From the NCBI GenBank assembly GCA_031370485.1, contig JANMQK010000152.1, positions 1-5,431 on the forward strand: 5,431 nucleotides of DNA. The letters are read 5' to 3'. Made by a program: the position numbers and the translations under genes. This document shows, piece after piece, positions 1 through 5,431 of this stretch. Within the stretch, counting starts at the first letter, position 1; each line of letters begins with the position of its first letter. This DNA comes from JANMQK01 sp031370485 (GTDB lineage Bacteria; Acidobacteriota; Polarisedimenticolia; Gp22-AA2). The notes beneath the pieces were generated by a model. The model did no database searches, was not told the origin of the DNA, and saw only the letters and a program-made list of their open reading frames with translations.

Positions 1-18
1 GCCATGCGACGACACTCA

Positions 19-48
19 CGAGGCTGTCGCGTAGTGAGATCAGCCTCG
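19..48. repeat. Perfect 8-bp inverted repeat with 14-nt loop
   Basis: CGAGGCTG at 19-26 is exactly complementary to CAGCCTCG at 41-48, leaving a 14-nt loop. A second, competing pairing is possible between CTCAC (15-19) and GTGAG (34-38). Neither side is followed by a run of T, so it does not look like a classical Rho-independent terminator on either strand. It could be a transcript-end hairpin of a gene to the left, an operator, or chance. Confidence 0.4.
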
Positions 49-232
49 AAAGTGCAATTCTCCGGGCGCCCCAGAAACTAATTGGCCGAATGACTGCTCC
101 AAAGTGCCTGTAAAGTACGGGCTGCGGCATGAACTGTCAAGCGATTATTCCTCACGAATCCCAATTGTCCCCCCACCCCGAAACCTGGTCTCCCTCCTGT
201 CCATGCACACACCGATCGGGTAGTGCCCCACC

Positions 233-242
233 ACACCGGTGT
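233..242. repeat. 10-bp perfect palindrome ACACCGGTGT
   Basis: ACACCGGTGT is self-complementary over 10 bases. The symmetry does not extend outward (flanks C and C). It lies about 75 bp past the stop of the minus-strand flavoprotein gene. No function can be assigned; a protein-binding site or chance are both possible. Confidence 0.3.
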
Positions 243-316
243 CAGCACCCTCACTCACTAATGAGGATCATGGCATCAGGCAGGGCAGGGATAATTCTCG
301 ATGATGGATGAAGGAC

Positions 317-2158
317 TCAGGGCCCTTCCAGGTGGGTGAAGCCGTTCGATCGAATCTCCGCGTCAATCCCGGGCCGGGACCGGCGATTGCTTTTCCGGCG
401 TTCGAGCGGGATTTGATCGGCCCGGCCACGCCGCTCGCCGACCCGTCTATCTTCGATCACTTGGAACCTGGCGCCGGCCGAGATGACCTTGCTGAGGGTT
501 TCGTAGAGCCGCCTGTGCTCCCGGGACACGATGAGCAGGCCTGGCAGGGCGCTCCCTGCCCCCTTGCGGCCGCCGAGCCGCGCGTCGATCAGCTGCTGGA
601 AGAACTGGCGCAGGGGGGGGTAGTGACTGAAAAGGGCGTCGAAGCCGGCCCGGTCGACGGTCAGGAGGTTCACGGCGGTCGTGCTCCGGGCGGTGGCGTT
701 CCGAGGGTTGTCGCTCACGAGCGCCATCTCGCCGAAGCACTCCCCCGCGCCCAGGCGCGCCAGGATCTCCTCCGCGCCGCCCTCGGTCCGCCGGACCACC
801 TCCACCTCGCCGTCGACGATGATGTAAAGCCGGTCGCCCCGGTCCCCCTGGCGGAACACCAGCTCCTTAGCCTCGAAATGCTCCCGGCCGAAACCGGCCG
901 TCTTCGCGGTCTTGAGCTGGACGATGTCGGGAGGCAGGATCAGATCCAGGAACCAGTCGGTTGCGACCCGGATCTTACGGTCGAAGCCGGGCATCTTCAT
1001 CAGATAAATCATCCGCCACAACAGCCAGGCGAAAAACCCCGAGAGCTTGACGCCGAACACCTCGGCAACCGCCGAGCGGTGGCCGAGAGCGGCGAGTTTT
1101 CCGAGCGCCTTGAACGAGAAGGCCTTCTTGGGCCGGCCCCGCAGGGTGGCGACGATATTTCCCGCCAGGCATCTCGCCTCGCGGATGGCGTGCTGGGCCG
1201 TCGGCGGGCAGGGCTGCTTCGTTTTGCTGTCGAGGATGAAGGCGCAGTCGCCGAGCGCCCACACCCCCGGATGGCCGGGCACCTCGAGGTAGGGATCGAC
1301 GGCGATCCGGTCCTTTTCCTTGGGGCACGGCAGCGCCGCCACCAGCGGGTCCGCCGCCGAGGGGACCGTGCTGACCAGCGTTTTGGTGGAGATCCGCTCG
1401 CCACCCTTGAGGATCGCGGTTTCGGCCGTCGCCCCCGCCAGCCGCGTGTTCAGGCGGATTTCGACCCCGCGGCGCTGGAGCAATCGCTGAGCGAACTGGG
1501 CGAGGGGTTTCGGCAGCTCGGGCAGGATCAGATCCCCCGAATGCAGCAGGACGACCCTGATCTCCTGCAGGTCGATACGGCGGAAGCTGCGCCCGACCTG
1601 GCGGACGAAGTCGTTCAGCTCCGCCACGGCCTCGACACCGGAAAACCCGCCGCCGGCGACCACGAAGGTGAGAAGCGCTTTCCGCACCTCGGGGTCCGAT
1701 TCGATGTCCGCCTCCTCGAGGGCGTGGATGATGTGGTTCCGGAGGACGAGGCCGTCGCCGAGGGACTTGAAGGGGAGCGCGTGCTCCCTCAGCCCCGTCT
1801 GGCTGGCGAAGCTGGTGATGGTCCCCACTGCGATGACGAGGTGGTCGTATTCGAGCTCGTAGGGCCGGGGCCGGAACCCGGAGCTGGTGTTCACTATCTT
1901 TCTCTTGAGATCGATCGACTCCACCTCGCGGCAGTAGAGGTTGGTGTTGGGGCAGAGCCGGCGGATCGGCGAGATGGTGTCCAGGATCCCGATGCTTCCC
2001 GAGATGACCTCGGGGAGGAGGGGTTGGAACACCAGGTAGTTTTCCTTGCTGATCAGCCCCACTTCGACGGTCGGGTCGTTCTTGAGGAGTTTCTCGAGCG
2101 CCATGGCGGTATAGACGCCGCCGAACCCTCCGCCGACGATGAGAATCCTGGTTCGCAT
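317..2158 (-). CDS. NDH-2-like FAD/NAD(P) oxidoreductase fused to a cNMP-binding domain
   Basis: This 613-residue protein probably moves electrons from NAD(P)H to quinone at the inner membrane face without pumping protons. Seen: FAD-binding GGGFGG near residues 9-14; second Rossmann motif GGGFSGVE at 169-176, where the acidic end fits NAD; the flavin-contacting ALGDC at 301-305; PPTAQHAIRE at 318-327, matching the quinone-site region of NDH-2; and a hydrophobic, aromatic and basic stretch at about 372-408 that could anchor it to the membrane. Residues about 425-528 form a cNMP-binding domain with a phosphate-binding cassette (FGEMAL, then NPRNAT, residues 475-489, with Glu477 and Arg486). The last 75 residues hold two [D/E]RRxxxRR motifs. 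Ordinary NDH-2 proteins have about 400-430 residues, so the extra length is the C-terminal additions. The start at 2158 is chosen because FAD-binding strand 1 begins there (MRTRILIVGG); an in-frame ATG at 2275 would add 39 residues without family character. No clear Shine-Dalgarno is seen. Substrate and ligand are inferred from the family. Confidence 0.92.
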   Translation of the reverse strand: MRTRILIVGGGFGGVYTAMALEKLLKNDPTVEVGLISKENYLVFQPLLPEVISGSIGILDTISPIRRLCPNTNLYCREVESIDLKRKIVNTSSGFRPRPYELEYDHLVIAVGTITSFASQTGLREHALPFKSLGDGLVLRNHIIHALEEADIESDPEVRKALLTFVVAGGGFSGVEAVAELNDFVRQVGRSFRRIDLQEIRVVLLHSGDLILPELPKPLAQFAQRLLQRRGVEIRLNTRLAGATAETAILKGGERISTKTLVSTVPSAADPLVAALPCPKEKDRIAVDPYLEVPGHPGVWALGDCAFILDSKTKQPCPPTAQHAIREARCLAGNIVATLRGRPKKAFSFKALGKLAALGHRSAVAEVFGVKLSGFFAWLLWRMIYLMKMPGFDRKIRVATDWFLDLILPPDIVQLKTAKTAGFGREHFEAKELVFRQGDRGDRLYIIVDGEVEVVRRTEGGAEEILARLGAGECFGEMALVSDNPRNATARSTTAVNLLTVDRAGFDALFSHYPPLRQFFQQLIDARLGGRKGAGSALPGLLIVSREHRRLYETLSKVISAGARFQVIEDRRVGERRGRADQIPLERRKSNRRSRPGIDAEIRSNGFTHLEGP

Positions 2159-2295
2159 TGGCCGTGAATCTATCACATACAGGGGCGGGGGCACCCCCCC
2201 GCGATGCAGGGTTCCGCGGTCGCCGGACGCAACCGCGGGGCTCGGGCAGGCACGTGCAGCGTGATACTCTGTCATTTGCCTGAGGCCGGGTCCTG
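2159..2295. promoter_or_regulatory. Divergent intergenic region between flavoprotein and antiporter
   Basis: The two genes start back to back, 137 bp apart, so both promoters should lie here. No strong sigma-70 pair is visible. Weak -10-like hexamers are GATACT at 2263-2268 (plus, 27 bp before the antiporter ATG) and TAGATT at 2172-2167 (minus, 8 bp before the flavoprotein ATG); neither has a good -35 partner. The region also holds a G/C-run segment (2182-2200), an inverted repeat (2214-2238) and the palindrome GCACGTGC (2250-2257). A possible antiporter Shine-Dalgarno is GAGG at 2282-2285, with a rather long 10-nt spacing. That regulation is shared is an inference from the arrangement. Confidence 0.5.
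2214..2238. repeat. 7-bp inverted repeat, 11-nt spacer, in the divergent promoter region
   Basis: CCGCGGT at 2214-2220 pairs exactly with ACCGCGG at 2232-2238. It lies near the middle of the divergent region, where an operator serving both genes would be expected. Such GC-only arms are fairly likely by chance in DNA of this composition, so binding-site function is a guess. Confidence 0.3.
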
Positions 2296-3699
2296 ATGCG
2301 CAAACACCTCGTCGCGTATGTCCTCGTCCTCGTCACCTTCGGGTTCGGGACCACATTCATCCTGCGCCTGGGCGCGCGCCTCCCGCCGGGACAACCGCCG
2401 CCCGCAGCCGGTGGCGGCAGCGTGGCGGCCGCCGCGGGCCATCCGCAGAGCATCCTTCTCCTCCAGATCCTCGTCATCCTCGTCGCGGCCCGGGTCGTCG
2501 GGGTCCTGTTCCGCAGGCTGGGACAGCCCGCCGTCATCGGCGAGATGCTGGCGGGGATACTCCTTGGCCCTTCGTTCCTGGGGATGCTGTTCCCCGGATC
2601 ACAGGCGTTCCTTTTCCCGATGTCATCGATGGGTGTCTTGCAGGCGCTGAGCCAGATCGGCGTCGTCCTTTTCATGTTCGTGGTTGGCACCGAGATGGAC
2701 CTGGACCGCCTGCGCCAGCAGGCGCACACGACCGTCCTGGTCAGCCACGCCAGCATCATGGCGCCCTTCTTTCTGGGGGCGGTGCTGTCGCTTGTCATCT
2801 ATAGCACCTTGGCCCCGCCGCGCATCCCCTTCGTGCCGTTCGCGCTTTTCGTCAGCACGGCGATGAGCATCACCGCCTTTCCGGTGCTGGCTCGAATCCT
2901 GAGGGAGCGCGGCCTGGCCGGAACTCCTCTCGGGGACACGGTCATCGCCTGCGCGGCCGTGGACGACGTCACGGCGTGGTGCCTGCTGGCGGTCGTGGTC
3001 GCCGTCGTGAGGGCGGACGGACTGGCCGGCGTCCTGCTGACAATCCTTCTGGCTCTCGTCTTCGCCGGTCTCATGCTCCTGTTCGTGCGGCCACGGCTCG
3101 CCGGACGGTTTGGTGATGCGCCCGGTGGAGTGGCGCATCCGCGCGCCGTGGTCGCGGGGGCGCTGGCCTTCGCCTTCGCGTCGGCTCTGTTCAGCGAAGT
3201 CATCGGCATCCACTCCTTTTTCGGAGCTTTTCTGGCCGGCACCGTCGTATCGTCGCACCCCCGGCTCCGGGGGCTCCTGAAGGAGAGGATCGAGACGGTC
3301 ACCTCGCTGCTTCTACTGCCGCTCTTCTTCGCGTTCGCGGGGCTCCGGACCGAGATCGGCCTGCTCGGCGATGCGCGGAGTTGGCTGGCGTGCGCCGGAA
3401 TCATCGCTGTGGCGATCGCTGGTAAGCTCGGAGCCGGCGCCCTGGCGGCCCGCTGGACCGGCCTGCCGTGGCGCGAGGCCCTGATGATCGGAACGCTCAT
3501 GAACACGCGCGGTCTCATGGAGCTGGTCGTCCTCAACGTCGGCTTCGATCTGGGCATCCTTTCGGCGCGGATGTTCACCATGATGGTGCTCATGGCGCTC
3601 GTCACGACCTGCATGTGCGGGCCGCTCCTCGCCCTGCTCGAACGCGTCCCGGTGGGAGACGCGGAGCGCCGATCGGCCACCCTTGGCGGCCGCGCATGA
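2296..3699 (+). CDS. CPA2-family cation:proton antiporter
   Basis: This 467-residue inner-membrane protein should exchange protons for Na+ or K+. It is almost entirely hydrophobic, with about 13-14 predicted membrane helices by eye. Family signs: RLGQPAVIGEMLAGILLGPS at 74-93, typical of the first core helices; SITAFPVLARIL near 191-202; an aspartate pair at 223-224 in AVDDVTAW, the ion-binding site of CPA antiporters; a lysine in AGKLGAG at 377; and MNTRGLMELVVLN at 402-414. The N-terminus has an extra hydrophobic segment (about 5-24) followed by a Pro/Gly/Ala-rich linker (29-50) before the core. There is no C-terminal TrkA-N/RCK nucleotide-binding domain as in KefB and KefC, so glutathione or nucleotide gating of that type is not expected. 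The ATG at 2296 is supported by a GAGG at 2282-2285 and by the first helix starting at once. Its stop overlaps the next gene's start. The transported cation cannot be told from sequence. Confidence 0.92.
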   Translation: MRKHLVAYVLVLVTFGFGTTFILRLGARLPPGQPPPAAGGGSVAAAAGHPQSILLLQILVILVAARVVGVLFRRLGQPAVIGEMLAGILLGPSFLGMLFPGSQAFLFPMSSMGVLQALSQIGVVLFMFVVGTEMDLDRLRQQAHTTVLVSHASIMAPFFLGAVLSLVIYSTLAPPRIPFVPFALFVSTAMSITAFPVLARILRERGLAGTPLGDTVIACAAVDDVTAWCLLAVVVAVVRADGLAGVLLTILLALVFAGLMLLFVRPRLAGRFGDAPGGVAHPRAVVAGALAFAFASALFSEVIGIHSFFGAFLAGTVVSSHPRLRGLLKERIETVTSLLLLPLFFAFAGLRTEIGLLGDARSWLACAGIIAVAIAGKLGAGALAARWTGLPWREALMIGTLMNTRGLMELVVLNVGFDLGILSARMFTMMVLMALVTTCMCGPLLALLERVPVGDAERRSATLGGRA

Positions 3700-5431
3700 C
3701 GAGAGACCCACGGGTGGCGCATCCCCTGCCGGCCGCGATCCTCACGGCGGCAGGATTGATCCTGTCCGTGTCCCTGGTCCTGAGCGCGTGCCAGGGCCGT
3801 GATCGACAGGACCGCGCCACCACCCCCGTGCCCGGCGCCGGGGCACGCGGCGCCGACGCCACCCGGCCCCGGGACGGGACGCGCCGGATGGCGCAGCGAC
3901 TGGAGGAGATCACCCGGAATCTGGACCCCACGGCGAACCGCTTCATCAATTCAGCCAGGATCGAATACCTGAAAAAGGCCATCCCCGCGTCCCGGATCGG
4001 CAAACAGAAGATGTCCCTCACCGCCAATCTCGCCGAGGAGTTCCTGAAGGCCGGACGAACCCGCGAGGCGATCGAGGTCGCCGGGACGCTTCTCCATCCC
4101 GCGCCCGGAATGGCGGCCGATGCCCCGCCTCCCGCAGAGACCCGCACCTTCCTGGCGCTCTGCTACATCCGCCTCGGAGAGCAGGACAACTGCATCGCCC
4201 ACCACACCACCGAGTCGTGCCTGCTGCCGATCAAGGGGCGGGGGATCTACACGGTGCGGGAAGGACCGCTCCGCGCCATCGAGGAGTTCACGAGGCTGCT
4301 ACACGACGAACCGGACGACGCGACCTCGCGGTGGCTTCTCAACATCGCCTTGATGACGATCGGGGACTACCCGGGCAAGGTGCCGCCCGCGTACCTGATT
4401 CCACCTAAGACCTTCGACTCGGAGCACGACATCAAGCGCTTCACGGATGTTGCGGGACGACTCGGCCTCTCGGTCAGCGCGCACGCCGGGGGCGGCATCA
4501 TGGAGGACTTCGACGGCGACGGTTTTCTCGATCTCATGGCCTCCTCGATGGGAGTGCGCGATCAGCTGCGCTATTTCCGCAACAACGGCGACGGCACGTT
4601 CACCGAGCGCACCGCGGAGGCCGGCCTGACGGGGGAGGTGGGCGGGCTCAACATCGTCCACGCCGACTACGACAACGACGGCCATCCGGACGTCCTGGTC
4701 CTGCGCGGCGGGTGGATGCAGGCGGGCGGGGCTTATCCGCACTCGCTTCTGAGGAATAACGGCGATGGCACTTTCGAGGATGTCTCGGAGGAGGCGGGCG
4801 TGATGGGTGTCCACCCGACCCAGGTGGGGGCTTTCGGCGACTACGACAACGACGGCTGGATCGATCTGTTCATCGGCAACGAGTCGCAGCCGGGCATTCC
4901 CCACCCGTGCGAGCTGTATCACAACAACCGCGACGGGACGTTCACGAACGTCGCGTTCGATCTCGGGGATCCCGACCTCGGATACGTGAAGGGGGCCGCC
5001 TGGGGGGACTACGACAACGACGGCCGGCAGGATCTCTACGTCTCGGTCCTGGGCGGAGAGAACCTGCTCTTCCACAACGACGGTCCGCAGGCCCGGCCCG
5101 GCCCGAAAGGGGAGGACTGGCGCTTCACGAACGTCGCCCGGAAGGCGAGGGTCACGGAACCGAAGGATTCCTTCCCGACCTGGTGGTTCGACTACGACAA
5201 CGATGGCTGGCTCGACCTCTTCGTCGCCGGCTACCGCATCACGACACCCGGTGACATCGCGGCGATGTATCTGGGGAAGGAGTACAAGACCGAGGTGCCG
5301 CGCCTCTACCACAACAACCGCGACGGCACCTTCACGGAGGTCGGCCGCGCGATGCGGATCGATCGGGTGGCGCTGCCGATGGGTTCGAACTTCGGCGACC
5401 TCGACAACGACGGGTGGCCGGACTGCTACTT
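3696..5431 (+). CDS. TPR/FG-GAP CRTAC1-type lipoprotein, 3' end outside the window
   Basis: The frame is open for 578 codons and runs off the right edge. Residues 1-32 are a lipoprotein signal peptide: a hydrophobic stretch (about 11-29) ending in the lipobox LSAC with Cys32, so the protein should be lipid-anchored outside the inner membrane. A Pro/Gly/Arg-rich linker (33-65) leads to an alpha-helical TPR-like region (about 70-235), including CIAHHTTESC (166-175) and the LLNIALMTIGDYPGKVPP stretch. Six DxDxDG calcium loops follow, starting at residues 271, 324, 382, 438, 499 and 568, most paired with NNGDGTF or NNRDGTF turns. This pattern is that of the integrin-like beta-propeller in CRTAC1/ASPIC-UnbV proteins; the UnbV domain, if present, would lie past the edge. 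Spacing of 53-69 residues fits one propeller blade per repeat. The ATG overlaps the antiporter stop as ATGA; no separate Shine-Dalgarno is clear, so coupled translation is likely. Molecular function is unknown; surface binding or protein interaction is an inference. Confidence 0.92.
   Translation, partial: MTRDPRVAHPLPAAILTAAGLILSVSLVLSACQGRDRQDRATTPVPGAGARGADATRPRDGTRRMAQRLEEITRNLDPTANRFINSARIEYLKKAIPASRIGKQKMSLTANLAEEFLKAGRTREAIEVAGTLLHPAPGMAADAPPPAETRTFLALCYIRLGEQDNCIAHHTTESCLLPIKGRGIYTVREGPLRAIEEFTRLLHDEPDDATSRWLLNIALMTIGDYPGKVPPAYLIPPKTFDSEHDIKRFTDVAGRLGLSVSAHAGGGIMEDFDGDGFLDLMASSMGVRDQLRYFRNNGDGTFTERTAEAGLTGEVGGLNIVHADYDNDGHPDVLVLRGGWMQAGGAYPHSLLRNNGDGTFEDVSEEAGVMGVHPTQVGAFGDYDNDGWIDLFIGNESQPGIPHPCELYHNNRDGTFTNVAFDLGDPDLGYVKGAAWGDYDNDGRQDLYVSVLGGENLLFHNDGPQARPGPKGEDWRFTNVARKARVTEPKDSFPTWWFDYDNDGWLDLFVAGYRITTPGDIAAMYLGKEYKTEVPRLYHNNRDGTFTEVGRAMRIDRVALPMGSNFGDLDNDGWPDCY
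4506..5431 (+). repeat. Tandem DxDxDG (FG-GAP/VCBS) repeat-coding region
   Basis: Six calcium-loop codings begin at 4506, 4665, 4839, 5007, 5190 and 5397: DFDGDG, then DYDNDG four times, then DLDNDG. The 18-base string encoding DYDNDG is identical at 4665-4682, 4839-4856 and 5007-5024, and differs by one base at 5190-5207. The repeats are protein-domain repeats inside the lipoprotein gene, not a mobile or CRISPR repeat. Confidence 0.9.

Larger units (their letters stand above)
1..316. other. Gene-poor stretch at the left edge
   Basis: No convincing gene is seen here. The base composition is visibly less GC-rich than the coding regions to the right. The longest ATG-started frame (129-311, plus, 60 codons) is rich in Pro, His and Ser, has no recognisable motif and no Shine-Dalgarno sequence, so it is not called. 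The tail of a plus-strand gene could enter from the left, because all three frames are open at the edge and stop at 32-34, 79-81 and 111-113, but none of the short tails is recognisable. An ATG on the minus strand at 6-3 sits too close to the edge to judge. The stretch holds two symmetric elements, listed separately. No T-tract hairpin that would end the minus-strand flavoprotein gene was found just past position 317. Confidence 0.6.

Noticed and set aside
249..266. Terminator hairpin CCTCA/TGAGG for the minus-strand gene
   Set aside because: Only 5 bp with an 8-nt loop and no T-tract on the minus strand.
308..2167. A 619-codon plus-strand open frame opposite the flavoprotein gene
   Set aside because: Its first codon positions face the GC-biased third positions of the flavoprotein, which removes stop codons by chance. 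The translation has no recognisable domain and is rich in Glu, Asp, Gly, Pro and Arg, as such shadows are.
2164..2177. CRP-like site GTGA-N5-TCACA just upstream of the flavoprotein ATG
   Set aside because: The spacer is 5 bases rather than the 6 of a CRP site, the outer bases do not match on one side, and it is too close to the start codon for an activator. Tempting only because the protein carries a cNMP domain.
2159..2275. Flavoprotein start at the upstream in-frame ATG at 2275
   Set aside because: The added 39 residues have no family character, would lie before the FAD-binding strand that normally begins the protein, and the upstream ATG has no well-spaced Shine-Dalgarno.
2265..2279. Sigma-54 promoter ending in TTGC before the antiporter
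   Set aside because: There is no GG element at the required upstream distance.
975..2798. A 607-codon minus-strand open frame spanning both the flavoprotein and the antiporter start
   Set aside because: It overlaps two well-supported genes and the region between them, is very rich in Arg and Pro, and shows no motif.
4299..5312. A 337-codon minus-strand open frame opposite the lipoprotein gene
   Set aside because: Its VVVV-rich repeats are the antisense reading of the repeated DYDNDG codons. The sense strand has a clear lipoprotein signal and propeller repeats.

Overview
The window is GC-rich with strongly GC-biased third codon positions, and it carries three bacterial protein genes. A TPR/FG-GAP lipoprotein of the CRTAC1 type, an NDH-2-like enzyme fused to a cyclic-nucleotide-binding domain, and an Arg-rich [D/E]RRxxxRR tail together suggest an uncultured soil or sediment bacterium of the Acidobacteriota or another deep-branching GC-rich phylum. 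This placement is inferred from gene content; no marker gene is present.

Layout: positions 1-316 hold no convincing gene, look less GC-rich than the rest, and contain an 8-bp perfect inverted repeat and a 10-bp palindrome. Positions 317-2158 (minus strand) encode a 613-residue flavoprotein: an NDH-2-type two-Rossmann NAD(P)H:quinone oxidoreductase module, a membrane-facing helical segment, a cNMP-binding domain and a short C-terminal tail. Positions 2159-2295 are a 137-bp divergent promoter region. Positions 2296-3699 (plus strand) encode a CPA2-type cation:proton antiporter. Its stop overlaps, as ATGA, the start of a lipoprotein gene (3696 to beyond the right edge) with a TPR-like N-terminal region and at least six Ca-binding DxDxDG propeller repeats.

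How they may work together: the flavoprotein would feed electrons from NAD(P)H to quinone without pumping protons, under possible control by a nucleotide ligand. The antiporter would use or relieve the proton gradient by exchanging cations. The lipoprotein is co-transcribed with the antiporter but its role is unknown. The shared intergenic region suggests, without proving, co-regulation of redox and ion homeostasis. No mobile element, RNA gene, CRISPR array or clearly novel system was seen. The most unusual items are the domain fusion in the flavoprotein and its C-terminal tail.
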